From NCBI GenBank assembly GCA_963786225.1, contig CAWAYQ010000024.1, positions 62,001 through 126,000 of the forward strand: 64,000 bases of DNA. The letters are read 5' to 3'. The position numbers and the translations under genes are program-made. Shown in pieces: positions 8,718 through 16,907 of the stretch. A model generated the notes under the pieces. It searched no databases. It was not told where the DNA came from and saw only the letters and a list, made by a program, of their open reading frames with translations. This stretch comes from Flaviflagellibacter sp963786225. Lineage in GTDB: Bacteria; Pseudomonadota; Alphaproteobacteria; Rhizobiales; Methylopilaceae. Position 1 is the stretch's first letter. Each line of letters begins with the position of its first letter.

Positions 8718-9582
8718 ATGAGAGCTTCACGCCCATCCGGCCGGCGAGATCGAGAATGAACTGCCAGGCCGTGCGGCCGGACCGCGAGCCGCGGGTCGCC
8801 GCCCATTCCAGAGCCTCGCTGCGAAGCTCGCTCAGCGGAATGTCGAGATCGTATTGCCGGGCGTAGGCGCGGATCATCTCCCAGTAATCGTCCTGACTGC
8901 ATGGGTGGAAGCCGAGCCAGATGCCGAAACGGTCGGACAGCGAGACCTTCTCCTCGACCGCTTCGCCGGGATTGATGGCCGTCGAGCGCTCGTTCTCGAT
9001 CATCTCGCGCGGCATGAGATGCCTGCGGTTCGACGTCGCGTAAAACAGCACATTCTCGGGTCGACCCTCGACACCGCCTTCGAGCGCCGCCTTGAGCGCT
9101 TTGTAGGACGAATCCCCGAGATCGAAGGACAGGTCGTCGCAGAACAGGATGACGCGATGAGGGACGCCGCGCAGCAGGTTCAACAGCGCGGGCAGGGTTT
9201 CGACGTCCTCGCGATGGATCTCGACGAGCTTCACCGGGGATTCGGGGGTTCCCGCGTTGACGGCGCCGTGGATGGCCTTGACCAGCGAACTCTTGCCCAT
9301 GCCCCGGGCACCCCAGAGGAGTGCGTTGTTGGCGGGCAGCCCCCTCGCGAACCGTTCGGTGTTCGCCAGCAGGATGTCGCGGTTGCGGTCGATGCCCTTC
9401 AACAGTTCGAGATCGACGCGGTTGATGCGCTTCACGGGCGCGAGCCGGCGGTCGGCGGCCTGCCAGACAAAGGCTTCGGCCACGCCGAGATCGGCCTGGA
9501 CGCCAACGGGGGGCGACAGGCGTTCCAGGGCGTCGGCGATACGGGTGAGGGCGTCGGTGTTAAGCGGGCGGGTCTCGGTCAT
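8716..9582 (-). CDS. DUF815 family AAA+ ATPase
   Basis: A 288-residue cytosolic P-loop ATPase of the DUF815 group. The N-terminal segment TRIADALERLSPP is followed by Walker A GARGMGKSSL near residue 95, Walker B VILFCDDLSFDLGD, and sensor-type motifs including LFYATSNRRHLMPR and DRFGIWLGFHPC. The ATG at 9582 gives the usual N-terminus MTETRPLN; the frame extends upstream to 9804, but that part overlaps yajC and has no family-like sequence. The family is conserved in alphaproteobacteria next to yajC-secDF. Its substrate is unknown, and a chaperone or remodelling role is only inference. Confidence 0.9.
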   Translation of the reverse strand: MTETRPLNTDALTRIADALERLSPPVGVQADLGVAEAFVWQAADRRLAPVKRINRVDLELLKGIDRNRDILLANTERFARGLPANNALLWGARGMGKSSLVKAIHGAVNAGTPESPVKLVEIHREDVETLPALLNLLRGVPHRVILFCDDLSFDLGDSSYKALKAALEGGVEGRPENVLFYATSNRRHLMPREMIENERSTAINPGEAVEEKVSLSDRFGIWLGFHPCSQDDYWEMIRAYARQYDLDIPLSELRSEALEWAATRGSRSGRTAWQFILDLAGRMGVKLS

Positions 9583-9706
9583 GGCATCGAGATAATGCCG
9601 CACGCCCCTTAAGTCCACGGCGGCGATTGCTTTCCCGGGGACGGCCGTTATAGTCCCCGCCGCTTCGCCGGAACACGTTTCCGCCCTTTTTTCCATGGAG
9701 TTTTCG

Positions 9707-10042
9707 ATGTTCGTGACGCCCGCTTTCGCCCAGGCTGCGACCGGTGGTGGGGAAGCAGGTTTCCTGTTCTCCCTGATGCCGTTCCTGCTGATTTTCGTGA
9801 TCATGTATTTCCTCGTGATCCGCCCTCAGCAGAAGCGAGTGAAAGCCCATCGCGACATGATCGGTTCGCTGCGCCGCGGCGACACGGTGGTCACCACCGG
9901 CGGTATCATCGGCAAGGTTACGAAGGTCGTGGACGACAACGAGATCGAGGTTCAGATCGCCGATAATGTGAAGGTGCGCGTTGCGCGCGGCATGGTCAGC
10001 GATGTCCGGGCCAAGGGCGAGCCTGTGAGCGGCGACGCCTGA
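9707..10042 (+). CDS. yajC: Sec translocon accessory subunit YajC
   Basis: Single-span inner-membrane protein of the SecDF-YajC accessory complex. The 111-residue product starts MFVTPAFAQAA, with a transmembrane segment over about residues 20-42 (FLFSLMPFLLIFVIMYFLVI) and the YajC signature RPQQKRVKAH ... LRRGDTVVTTGGIIGKV. ATG 9707 is chosen over ATG 9695 because GGAG stands at proper spacing before it and it gives the family N-terminus. It is followed after 20 bases by secD. Confidence 0.96.
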   Translation: MFVTPAFAQAATGGGEAGFLFSLMPFLLIFVIMYFLVIRPQQKRVKAHRDMIGSLRRGDTVVTTGGIIGKVTKVVDDNEIEVQIADNVKVRVARGMVSDVRAKGEPVSGDA

Positions 10043-10062
10043 GTTAAGGCGGCTCTCATTCG

Positions 10063-11667
10063 ATGCTCCATTATTCCCGCACCAAGACGATTCTGACGCT
10101 CCTGTTTGTCGGACTGGGCCTGCTCCTGGTCGTGCCGAATCTCCTGCCGGCACATGTGCGGGCCAGCCTGCCGTCCTGGGCGCAGCGCACGATCGTGCTC
10201 GGCCTCGACCTTCAGGGCGGCTCGCACATCCTGCTCGAAGTGGACGCCAACGCTCTGCGCACGGAGAAGCTGGAATCGCTGCGCGATCAGGTCCGCACCG
10301 CGCTGCGTGAGGAGCGGATCGGCTATACCGGTCTCGGCAATGCCGGCGGCGGCGTTCAGGTGCGGCTGCGCGAGCCGGCGGATACGGACAAGGCGATGAC
10401 GCGCCTGCGTCAGCTGGCCCAGCCCGTCTCGACCTCGCTGTTCGGCGGCGGCACCGCGCTCGATCTCAATGTCGCGAGCACGCCCGACGGCGTTATTACG
10501 CTGACGCCGACGGAAGCCGGAATCAATGCGCGCATTCGTTCGGCCGTCGATCAGTCGATCGAAATCGTGCGCCGCCGCGTCGACGAACTCGGCACCACGG
10601 AACCGAGCATTCAGCGCCAAGGCGCGGACCGCATTCTCGTTCAGGTGCCGGGCCTGCAGGATCCGCAGCGCCTGAAGCAACTGATCGGCACGACAGCGAA
10701 GCTGACCTTCCGCATGGTCGATAGCACGATGTCCGTCGAGCAGGCACTCGCCACGCGTCCGCCGCCGGAGTCCGAAGTGCTGCCCAGTACGGAAAATCCG
10801 AACGAGCGTTATCTCGTCGAAAAGCGCGTGCTCGTTTCGGGCGAAGACCTGATCGACGCGCAGCCAGGCTTCGACCAGCGTACGAATGAACCCATCGTGT
10901 CGTTCCGCTTCAACTCGAACGGTGCCCGGCGCTTTGCGGCCGCCACGACACAGAATGTCGGCAAGCCCTTCGCCATCGTGCTGGACAACAAGGTGATCTC
11001 GGCGCCGCGAATCAACGAGCCGATCACCGGCGGTTCGGGCCAGATTTCGGGCCAGTTCACGGTCGAGAGCGCGAACAATCTTGCGATCCTGCTGCGCGCC
11101 GGCGCGCTGCCCGCGCCGCTCACCGTCGTGGAAGAACGTACGGTCGGTCCGGGTCTCGGGCGCGATTCGATCGACGCCGGCACCAAAGCGACCATTTATG
11201 CCGCGGTCTTCGTCGTGATCTTCATGTTCGCGACCTACGGCGTATTCGGTATCATCGCGAACATCGCGCTGATCGTTCACGTCGGACTGATCCTCGGCCT
11301 GATGTCGCTGCTGGGCGCGACCATGACGCTGCCCGGCATTGCGGGCATCGTTCTGACCATCGGCACGGCGGTCGATTCGAACGTGCTGATCTATGAGCGC
11401 ATCCGCGAGGAATTCCACGGCGGGCGCTCGATCGTTTCGGCGATCCAGGCAGGTTTCGAGCGGGCCTTCGCGACGATCATCGACTCGAACTCCACTATGG
11501 CGATCGCGGCCATCATCCTGTTCCTGATGGGATCGGGTCCTGTGAAGGGCTTTGCCGTCGTCTTCATCCTCGGCATTCTGACGACGGTCGTGACCGCCGT
11601 GACGATGACGCGCATGATGATCGCCCTCTGGTACCGCTGGACGCGGGCCAAGACCCTGCCGTTCTGA
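10063..11667 (+). CDS. secD: Protein translocase subunit SecD
   Basis: Inner-membrane RND-type subunit that uses proton motive force to assist protein export at SecYEG. The 534-residue product has an N-terminal transmembrane helix, the GLDLQGGSHILLEV motif, a large periplasmic P1 domain containing RVDELGTTEPSIQRQG, and five C-terminal helices with GTAVDSNVLIYERIREE in the conserved proton-relay region. It lies between yajC and secF. Confidence 0.97.
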   Translation: MLHYSRTKTILTLLFVGLGLLLVVPNLLPAHVRASLPSWAQRTIVLGLDLQGGSHILLEVDANALRTEKLESLRDQVRTALREERIGYTGLGNAGGGVQVRLREPADTDKAMTRLRQLAQPVSTSLFGGGTALDLNVASTPDGVITLTPTEAGINARIRSAVDQSIEIVRRRVDELGTTEPSIQRQGADRILVQVPGLQDPQRLKQLIGTTAKLTFRMVDSTMSVEQALATRPPPESEVLPSTENPNERYLVEKRVLVSGEDLIDAQPGFDQRTNEPIVSFRFNSNGARRFAAATTQNVGKPFAIVLDNKVISAPRINEPITGGSGQISGQFTVESANNLAILLRAGALPAPLTVVEERTVGPGLGRDSIDAGTKATIYAAVFVVIFMFATYGVFGIIANIALIVHVGLILGLMSLLGATMTLPGIAGIVLTIGTAVDSNVLIYERIREEFHGGRSIVSAIQAGFERAFATIIDSNSTMAIAAIILFLMGSGPVKGFAVVFILGILTTVVTAVTMTRMMIALWYRWTRAKTLPF

Positions 11668-11677
11668 GGAGAATATT

Positions 11678-12607
11678 TTGCGTCTTCTGAGACTCTGGCC
11701 CGAGCACAGCACAGTCCACTTCATGAAGTGGAGGACGGTGACGTTTCCGTTCTCCGCACTGATGTCCCTTGTCATCCTTGCGCTGTTTTTCACGCACGGC
11801 CTGAATTTCGGCATCGACTTCAAGGGCGGCACCTTGATCGAGCTGCAGGCGAAATCGGGAACGGCGGATGCCGCGCTCGTGCGCGAGCAGGCGAACGCGC
11901 TCGGCTTCGGCGAAGTCGAGGTGCAGGAATTCGGCGGGCAGGGCAGCCTCTCGCTGCGGTTCCCGATCCAGGAAGGCGGGGAGGCCGCTCAAGGCGCCGT
12001 GGTGCAGAAGGCGCGTGACACCTTCACCGCGGGTTATGAATTCCGCCGCGTCGAAACGGTCGGTCCGCGCGTCTCGGGCGAACTGGTCCAGGCCGGGACG
12101 GTCGGCGTCGTGCTCTCGCTCGTCGCCGTGCTTGCCTATCTCTGGTTCCGCTTCGAGCGGAACCTCGCTATGGGCGCTCTGATCGGCACCTTGCACGACG
12201 TGCTGCTGACCTGCGGCTTCTTCATCATCACGCAGCTCGAATTCAACATGACGTCGATCGCGGCGATCCTGACCATTGTCGGCTATTCGCTGAACGAAAC
12301 CGTCGTCGTGTTCGACCGCACGCGCGAACTGCTGCGCCGCTACAAGACCATGCCGGACGTCGAACTGCTCGATTTGTCGATCAACACCACGATGTCGCGC
12401 ACGGCGATCACGTCTATGACGACGTTCCTGTCGCTGCTCGCGCTTGTCGTCTTCGGCGGCGAGGCTATTCAGGGCTTTGCCATCGTGATGCTCGTCGGCA
12501 TCGTGATCTGCACCTATTCGGCGATTTTCGTGTCGTCGCCGTCGCTCATCTATCTCGGCCTGCGCCAGAGCGCGTCCAACACGGCGGCCGCGCTCGCGCG
12601 GCCCTGA
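11678..12607 (+). CDS. secF: Protein translocase subunit SecF (TTG start)
   Basis: Partner of SecD in the proton-driven export accessory complex. The 309-residue product has the SecF first helix, the GIDFKGGTLIE motif, the periplasmic domain with VETVGPRVSGEL, and five further membrane segments with the conserved GYSLNETVVVFDR and ALVVFGGEAIQGFA. The start is TTG at 11678, supported by a GAGGAGA ribosome site about seven bases upstream; no ATG stands at a better position. The gene starts 10 bases after secD. Confidence 0.96.
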   Translation: MRLLRLWPEHSTVHFMKWRTVTFPFSALMSLVILALFFTHGLNFGIDFKGGTLIELQAKSGTADAALVREQANALGFGEVEVQEFGGQGSLSLRFPIQEGGEAAQGAVVQKARDTFTAGYEFRRVETVGPRVSGELVQAGTVGVVLSLVAVLAYLWFRFERNLAMGALIGTLHDVLLTCGFFIITQLEFNMTSIAAILTIVGYSLNETVVVFDRTRELLRRYKTMPDVELLDLSINTTMSRTAITSMTTFLSLLALVVFGGEAIQGFAIVMLVGIVICTYSAIFVSSPSLIYLGLRQSASNTAAALARP

Positions 12608-12611
12608 GCGG

Positions 12612-13004
12612 ATGGCCGCGTCACGCGAGACTGCGCACTTCCCCGGCAAGGCGCAGCTCGACGCCTATGGCAATGGCGGCTTCCGCTTTGCCGACATGTC
12701 GCATCGCGGCTCCATTCTGTGTCTGCCGAGCGGCATTTGGTCGTGGGCGCCGGTAACGGCATCCGAGATCACCGCCGCGAGCTTAGCCAAGGCGATCGAG
12801 GAAGCTCCCGAGATTGAAATCTTCCTCATCGGCACCGGCGACGAGCATGTGCATCTCGATCCGGACTTGCGCCAGACGCTGAAGGACGCGGGTCTCCGCG
12901 TCGACGTGATGGCGACGGGGCCTGCGGCGCGTACCTATAACGTGCTGTTCAGCGACAAGCGCAGGGTGGCGGCAGCCCTGATCGCGGTCGAGAACGCGCG
13001 ATGA
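12612..13004 (+). CDS. Mth938-like (DUF498) protein, NDUFAF3 homologue
   Basis: A 130-residue Mth938-like domain protein. Landmarks are YGNGGFRFADMSHRGSILCLPSGIWSW, then EIEIFLIGTGDEH and the C-terminal DVMATGPAARTYNVLFSDKRRVAAALIAV. In mitochondria the homologue NDUFAF3 helps assemble respiratory complex I; bacterial copies are poorly studied. It begins four bases after secF, and its stop overlaps the next gene's start by four bases, so secF, this gene and the next are very likely one transcript. The assembly role is inferred from homology. Confidence 0.85.
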   Translation: MAASRETAHFPGKAQLDAYGNGGFRFADMSHRGSILCLPSGIWSWAPVTASEITAASLAKAIEEAPEIEIFLIGTGDEHVHLDPDLRQTLKDAGLRVDVMATGPAARTYNVLFSDKRRVAAALIAVENAR

Positions 13005-13852
13005 TGGACAATGCGGCTTTCTGCGAGCGCCTCGTCCGCGAGCAGGATCCGGACCGCTACTTCGCAACGCTCTTCGCACCGGCGAATCGCCGGGCGGCGC
13101 TGTTTGCGCTCTATGCCTTCAATTCCGAGATCGCACGCGTCCGCGAAAGCGTGTCGGAACCCATTCCCGGTGAAATCCGGCTGGCATGGTGGCGCGAGGT
13201 TCTGGAGGGCGGCCGGGGCGAGGAAGCGAGCGCGCATCCGGTGGCCAACGCGATCCGCACGGTCGTCGCCGAAAACCGGCTGCCGGTGAATGCTTTCGTC
13301 CGGCTCATCGACGCGCGTATTCTCGACCTCTACGACGACCCCGTTCCGAATATCAGCGATCTCGAAGGTTATGCGGGCGACACGTCATCGGCGCTGATCC
13401 GGCTCGCCTCGATCATTCTCGCTCACGGACAGGAGCCGGGGGGCGCGGAGGCGGCGGGACATGCGGGCGTGGCCTATGCCGTGACCGGCCTGTTGCGGTC
13501 ACTCCCGTTCCACGCACAACGTGGGCAGGTTTTTATTCCGATAGAGGTTCTGGCCCGGAATGGCGCGCGGCGGGACGATATCCTGGCCGGACGGGCAAGC
13601 CCCGGTGTGTATGCGGCTCTGGCCGAAATGCGGTCGCTGGCGCGCAAGCATCTCCTGGCTGCGCGGAAAGCTGCGGATGCGATCCGGCCGGAAGCGACTT
13701 CGGCCTTCCTGCCGGCGGCGCTCTGCGAGCTCTACCTCAAACGAATGGAACGCCGGGGTTATGATCCCTTCCGGACGCTGGTCGAAGTACCCCAATGGAG
13801 GCGGCAAGCGGTCCTGTGGTTCGCCGCCCGTGGGGTCAGGCCTCTGGGTTAG
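13001..13852 (+). CDS. Squalene/phytoene synthase family protein, NDUFAF6-like
   Basis: A 283-residue trans-isoprenyl synthase-like protein with RYFATLFAPANRRAALFALYAFN, GEIRLAWWREVLE and YAGDTSSALIRLA. The aspartate-rich motifs of true phytoene synthases (DxxxD) are weak: the first region reads YAFNSEIARVRE and the second LYDDPV then YAGDTSS. Without other carotenoid or hopanoid genes nearby, it fits the NDUFAF6 branch, a complex I assembly factor in mitochondria, better than a pigment enzyme. Overlap with the NDUFAF3-like gene supports that reading. Function is inferred, not shown. Confidence 0.8.
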   Translation: MMDNAAFCERLVREQDPDRYFATLFAPANRRAALFALYAFNSEIARVRESVSEPIPGEIRLAWWREVLEGGRGEEASAHPVANAIRTVVAENRLPVNAFVRLIDARILDLYDDPVPNISDLEGYAGDTSSALIRLASIILAHGQEPGGAEAAGHAGVAYAVTGLLRSLPFHAQRGQVFIPIEVLARNGARRDDILAGRASPGVYAALAEMRSLARKHLLAARKAADAIRPEATSAFLPAALCELYLKRMERRGYDPFRTLVEVPQWRRQAVLWFAARGVRPLG

Positions 13853-13887
13853 CCGTATGTTCCCGGAACCGGCGTTCTTCGCTTTGG

Positions 13888-13928
13888 CCAAGTCGGGTAA
13901 ACCCGACTTGCTTCGGGAGAGGGGGGGT
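13888..13928. repeat. Palindromic repeat, copy 1 (AAGTCGGGT hairpin)
   Basis: Nine-base arms AAGTCGGGT (13890-13898) and ACCCGACTT (13901-13909) separated by AA, followed by a G-rich run. The same unit with the same flanks (ccAAGTCGGGTAAACCCGAC, then ctCGGGAaAGGGGG) recurs at 31098-31138. It sits 36 bases after the phytoene-synthase-like gene and before the TPP riboswitch, as expected of an intergenic REP-like element. It could also stop or protect the upstream transcript, though no T tract follows. Confidence 0.8.
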
Positions 13929-14019
13929 CCGACAGGTTCGGTTCGCCAAGGCCTTCAAATCCATGTAAATTGACGTCATCCGACGGCTTGCACGGCGTTT
14001 GGGCTGGCATTATGTCGTC

Positions 14020-14100
14020 TGGATACGCCGGGGTGCCGCAAAAGCGGCTGAGATCAAACCCGACGAACCTGATCTGGGTTATGCCAGCGAAGGGAGCGTG
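14020..14100 (+). promoter_or_regulatory. TPP (THI-box) riboswitch controlling thiOSGE
   Basis: The conserved thi-box elements are all present in order: GGGGTGCC at about 14030, GGCTGAGATCAAACCC, GACGAACCTGATCTGGGT, and TATGCCAGCGAAGGGA. ACGC (14025-14028) can pair with GCGT at the 3' end to close P1. The GAAGGGAG at the 3' edge also looks like the ribosome-binding site of thiO, whose TTG start follows within about 10 bases. Thiamine pyrophosphate binding could therefore hide the ribosome site, giving translational control. Edges are approximate. Confidence 0.93.
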
Positions 14101-14102
14101 AC

Positions 14103-15281
14103 TTGGACAAAATCATCCATATCGGTGAGCACAAGGCAGGCGACAGCCGGTTCGACGTCGCCATCGTCGGCGGCGGCATTATTGGTCTGGCGATCGGCTG
14201 GAAGCTCGCGAAACGCGGTTTTTCGGTCGGCATTTTCGAACGCGACCGGATCGGCTCCGGCGCGACGCGCGCGGCAACCGGTATGCTGGCCGCGACCGCC
14301 GAGGTCGAGCCCGGCGAAGACGATCTTCTGCCGCTGACTTTGGCAAGCCAGGGGTTGTGGCCGGACTTTGCCGGAGAACTTGAGGCCGAGACCGGGCTGT
14401 CCGTCGACTACAAATCAGAAGGCACGATGGTTGTCGCGCTCGGCCGCGACGAGGTGGACCGGTTGCGCTTCCGGCACGAACTCCAGACGCGGCTCGGGCT
14501 TAAGACGGTCTGGCTGTCGGGCAGCGTAGCGCGTGAGCGTGAGCCGGGACTTCGGCCCAATGTGTCGGGCGCGATACTGTGCGAGCAGGACCACCAGGTC
14601 GATGCGCGGCTCGTTGCGGCGGCTTTGGCGGCGTCGTTCCGCAAGGCCGGCGGCCAGTTGTTCGAGAACACGCGCGTCGTCTCCCTGGAGCGCAGCGGCC
14701 GCAAGGTGACCGGCCTTTCGACCGAGACCGAGACCTATGCGGCAGGAACCGTCGTGCTGGCGGCCGGCGCGTGGTCGCCGGAACTGGTCCAAGGTCTGCA
14801 GCTTCCCGTGCGGCCGTTGAAGGGCCAATCGCTCTCGCTCCGTATGGACCCGCGTAACCCCGTGCTGAAGCACATCGTCTGGACCGAGCAGATTCACATG
14901 GCGCCGAAGGGCGACGGGCGGCTGATCGTCGGCGCGACCGTCGAGGAGCGCGGCTTCGATACCTCCAATACGGCGGGCGGGGTGTTTGCGCTGCTGGAAG
15001 CCGCGCGCCGCGTTTTGCCATCGGTCGAGGAACTGGCGATCGACGAAATCTGGACCGGTTTCCGCCCGACATCGCTCGATGACGCGCCGATCCTCGGCGA
15101 GGTCGGAATCGACGGACTTGTGGTTGCCACCGGCCATCATCGCAACGGCATCCTCCTTGCCCCGGTGACGGCGCGCGCCATATCCGGTCTGATCGCGGAC
15201 GGACGTATGGACGGTCCGGAGACGGCATTTACATTCCAGCGGTTCGGCAGGAATTCGGACCGGATGAGCCAAGGGCTATGA
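14103..15281 (+). CDS. thiO: Glycine oxidase ThiO (FAD-dependent)
   Basis: FAD enzyme that oxidises glycine to iminoglycine, the precursor for the thiazole ring of thiamine. The 392-residue product has the dinucleotide-binding motif VAIVGGGIIGLAIGWKLAKRG near residue 18, GATRAATGMLAA, the C-terminal IWTGFRPTSLDDAPILG and the closing ATGHHRNGILLAPVTA typical of ThiO. Start TTG at 14103 is used because it follows the riboswitch-embedded AGGGAG site; the next ATG would remove the FAD motif. It heads thiO-thiS-thiG-thiE; thiC is not in the window. Confidence 0.94.
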   Translation: MDKIIHIGEHKAGDSRFDVAIVGGGIIGLAIGWKLAKRGFSVGIFERDRIGSGATRAATGMLAATAEVEPGEDDLLPLTLASQGLWPDFAGELEAETGLSVDYKSEGTMVVALGRDEVDRLRFRHELQTRLGLKTVWLSGSVAREREPGLRPNVSGAILCEQDHQVDARLVAAALAASFRKAGGQLFENTRVVSLERSGRKVTGLSTETETYAAGTVVLAAGAWSPELVQGLQLPVRPLKGQSLSLRMDPRNPVLKHIVWTEQIHMAPKGDGRLIVGATVEERGFDTSNTAGGVFALLEAARRVLPSVEELAIDEIWTGFRPTSLDDAPILGEVGIDGLVVATGHHRNGILLAPVTARAISGLIADGRMDGPETAFTFQRFGRNSDRMSQGL

Positions 15282-15490
15282 GGATGGAGCTTCTGATCAA
15301 CGGCGAAGCGCGCGAAAGCCAGGCGACGAACGTCGCCGAGCTTCTGACCGAGGAACTGGACGAGGGCCATACGCGCAAAGGCATCGCCGTCGCGCTGAAC
15401 GGCCAGGTCGTGCCGCGCACCGACTGGGAAAGCGCGCGCATTTCCAAAGGCGACCGCGTGGAAATCGTCCGCGCGCTGCCGGGAGGTTGA
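15278..15490 (+). CDS. thiS: Sulfur carrier protein ThiS
   Basis: Ubiquitin-like sulfur carrier of 70 residues that delivers thiocarboxylate sulfur to the thiazole synthase ThiG. It keeps the family core (LLINGEARE, GIAVALNGQVVPR, GDRVEIVRALPGG) and ends in the required Gly-Gly, the site of adenylation and thiocarboxylation. The ATG at 15278 overlaps the thiO stop as ATGA; a second in-frame ATG at 15284 is possible. Confidence 0.95.
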   Translation: MRMELLINGEARESQATNVAELLTEELDEGHTRKGIAVALNGQVVPRTDWESARISKGDRVEIVRALPGG

Positions 15491-15492
15491 GA

Positions 15493-16278
15493 TTGACCGA
15501 TATGACCATATTCGACGATCCGCTGATCGTGGCCGGAGAAAGCTTCCGCTCGCGCCTCTGGCTCGGCACGGCCGGCTATCCGAACCAGAAAGTGCTGCTC
15601 GATTCTGTGAAGGCCAGCCGCGCCGAAATGGTGACGATGTCGATCCGCCGCGTTTCGCTGGCGGGGCAGGGCTATGACACCGTGAAGCTTCTGAAGGATT
15701 ACAAATTCCTGCCGAACACGGCCGGCTGCGAAACCGCGCGCGACGCGGTCCTGACCGCCGAGCTGGCGCGCGAGGCGCTGGAGACGAACTGGATCAAGCT
15801 TGAAGTCATCGGCGACCGCGAGACCTTGTATCCGGACGTGCAGGAACTGCTGAAGGCGACGGAAGAGCTGATTTCGCGCGGCTTCGTTGTCCTGCCCTAT
15901 TGTAATGACGATCCGGTGGTCTGCCAGCGGCTTGCCGATATAGGCGCCGCCGCCGTCATGCCGATGGGTTCGCTGATCGGCTCGGGCATGGGCGTAGCCA
16001 ACCCCGCGAACATCGAACTGATCTGCAGGCGTTCGCCGGTTCCGGTTGTCGTTGACGCCGGCATCGGCACCGCGTCGGACGCCGTGATCGCGATGGAGCT
16101 TGGCGCATCCGCCGTTCTGCTCAACACGGCGGTTTCCAAGGCGGCCGATCCGGTGCGTATGGCGGCGGCCATGGGCCATGCGGTCGATGCCGGCCGTCTC
16201 GCATTTGTCGCGGGACGCATTCCGCGCCGGGGCCGAGCGGAGCCATCGAGCCCGCAACTCGGTCTCGTCGGCTCGTGA
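15493..16278 (+). CDS. thiG: Thiazole synthase ThiG
   Basis: Builds the thiamine thiazole phosphate from 1-deoxy-D-xylulose 5-phosphate, iminoglycine and ThiS thiocarboxylate. TIM-barrel motifs visible are RLWLGTAGYPN, NTAGCETARDAV, NWIKLEVIGD with the Schiff-base lysine, VLPYCNDDPV, VMPMGSLIGSG, VVDAGIGTASDA and LLNTAVSKA. The thiS stop is immediately followed by candidate starts TTG 15487, TTG 15493 and ATG 15502. The GGGAGG at 15481-15486 is best spaced for TTG 15493, so that start is given (261 residues); ATG 15502 is nearly as likely. Confidence 0.93.
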   Translation: MTDMTIFDDPLIVAGESFRSRLWLGTAGYPNQKVLLDSVKASRAEMVTMSIRRVSLAGQGYDTVKLLKDYKFLPNTAGCETARDAVLTAELAREALETNWIKLEVIGDRETLYPDVQELLKATEELISRGFVVLPYCNDDPVVCQRLADIGAAAVMPMGSLIGSGMGVANPANIELICRRSPVPVVVDAGIGTASDAVIAMELGASAVLLNTAVSKAADPVRMAAAMGHAVDAGRLAFVAGRIPRRGRAEPSSPQLGLVGS

Positions 16279-16907
16279 TTCCGCTGCCGCGCGTTCTCGT
16301 CATTACCGATCGGACCCAGGTCCGGACCGCGGTCGAGGACGTCGTGCGCGATGTATGCGGAAAAGCCGGCTGCGGCTGGATATTGTTTCGCGAACGCGAT
16401 CTTCAACCGCACGATCGCCGTTCGATGGGCGTGCGGCTGCGCAAGATCACCGAAGAATGCGGATCGAAGCTGTCCGTCAGCGCCGATGCGGCGCTTGCCG
16501 CCGAGCTCGGTGCCGAAGGCGTGCATCTGCAGAAGGCTGCCGACATCGCGCATGCGCGCGAAAAGCTGCCGGGCGGCTGGATCGGCGTGTCCGCCCATTC
16601 CGTTCTCGATGTTCTCTTGGCTACGGAGGCGGGCGCGGACTACGTAACGCTCAGTCCGATCTTTCCAAGCGAGAGCAAGCCTGGCTATGGCCCGCCGCTC
16701 GGCCTTGAAAGCATCCGTGACGCCGCGAAATTCGGCATTCCGATCCTGGCGCTCGGCGGCGTCACGCCGCGTTCGGGGCATGCCTGCATCGAAGCCGGCG
16801 CGCACGGTTTTGCGGTCATGGGAACGGTGATGCGGGCAGGGGATCCACACGCCGTGATCCGCGATTATGCGGCGGCGTTCGCTACGAGTTCACGCCGAGT
16901 CGAATGA
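16275..16907 (+). CDS. thiE: Thiamine phosphate synthase family protein (ThiE/TenI)
   Basis: TIM-barrel protein of 210 residues that couples thiazole phosphate with HMP-pyrophosphate to give thiamine phosphate. Seen are SVSADAALAAELGAEGVHL, GVSAHSVLDVLLATEAGADYVTLSPIF with SKPGYGPPLG, and ILALGGVTP. GTG 16275 overlaps the thiG stop as GTGA. The family splits into ThiE synthase and TenI, a thiazole tautomerase. The phosphate-binding HLGQ motif of classic ThiE reads HLQK here, so TenI activity cannot be excluded. The 3' end overlaps the convergent moeA gene by 26 bases. Confidence 0.85.
   Translation: MIPLPRVLVITDRTQVRTAVEDVVRDVCGKAGCGWILFRERDLQPHDRRSMGVRLRKITEECGSKLSVSADAALAAELGAEGVHLQKAADIAHAREKLPGGWIGVSAHSVLDVLLATEAGADYVTLSPIFPSESKPGYGPPLGLESIRDAAKFGIPILALGGVTPRSGHACIEAGAHGFAVMGTVMRAGDPHAVIRDYAAAFATSSRRVE

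Noticed and set aside
9952..11832. Minus-strand open frame of 626 codons across secD and secF
   Set aside because: It lies opposite secD and secF, which are firmly identified; its product is Arg/Asp/His-rich low-complexity sequence typical of antisense frames.
13001..13852. True carotenoid phytoene synthase
   Set aside because: The family is right, but the aspartate motifs are weak, no other carotenoid or hopanoid genes are near, and it overlaps an NDUFAF3-like gene; NDUFAF6-like is preferred.
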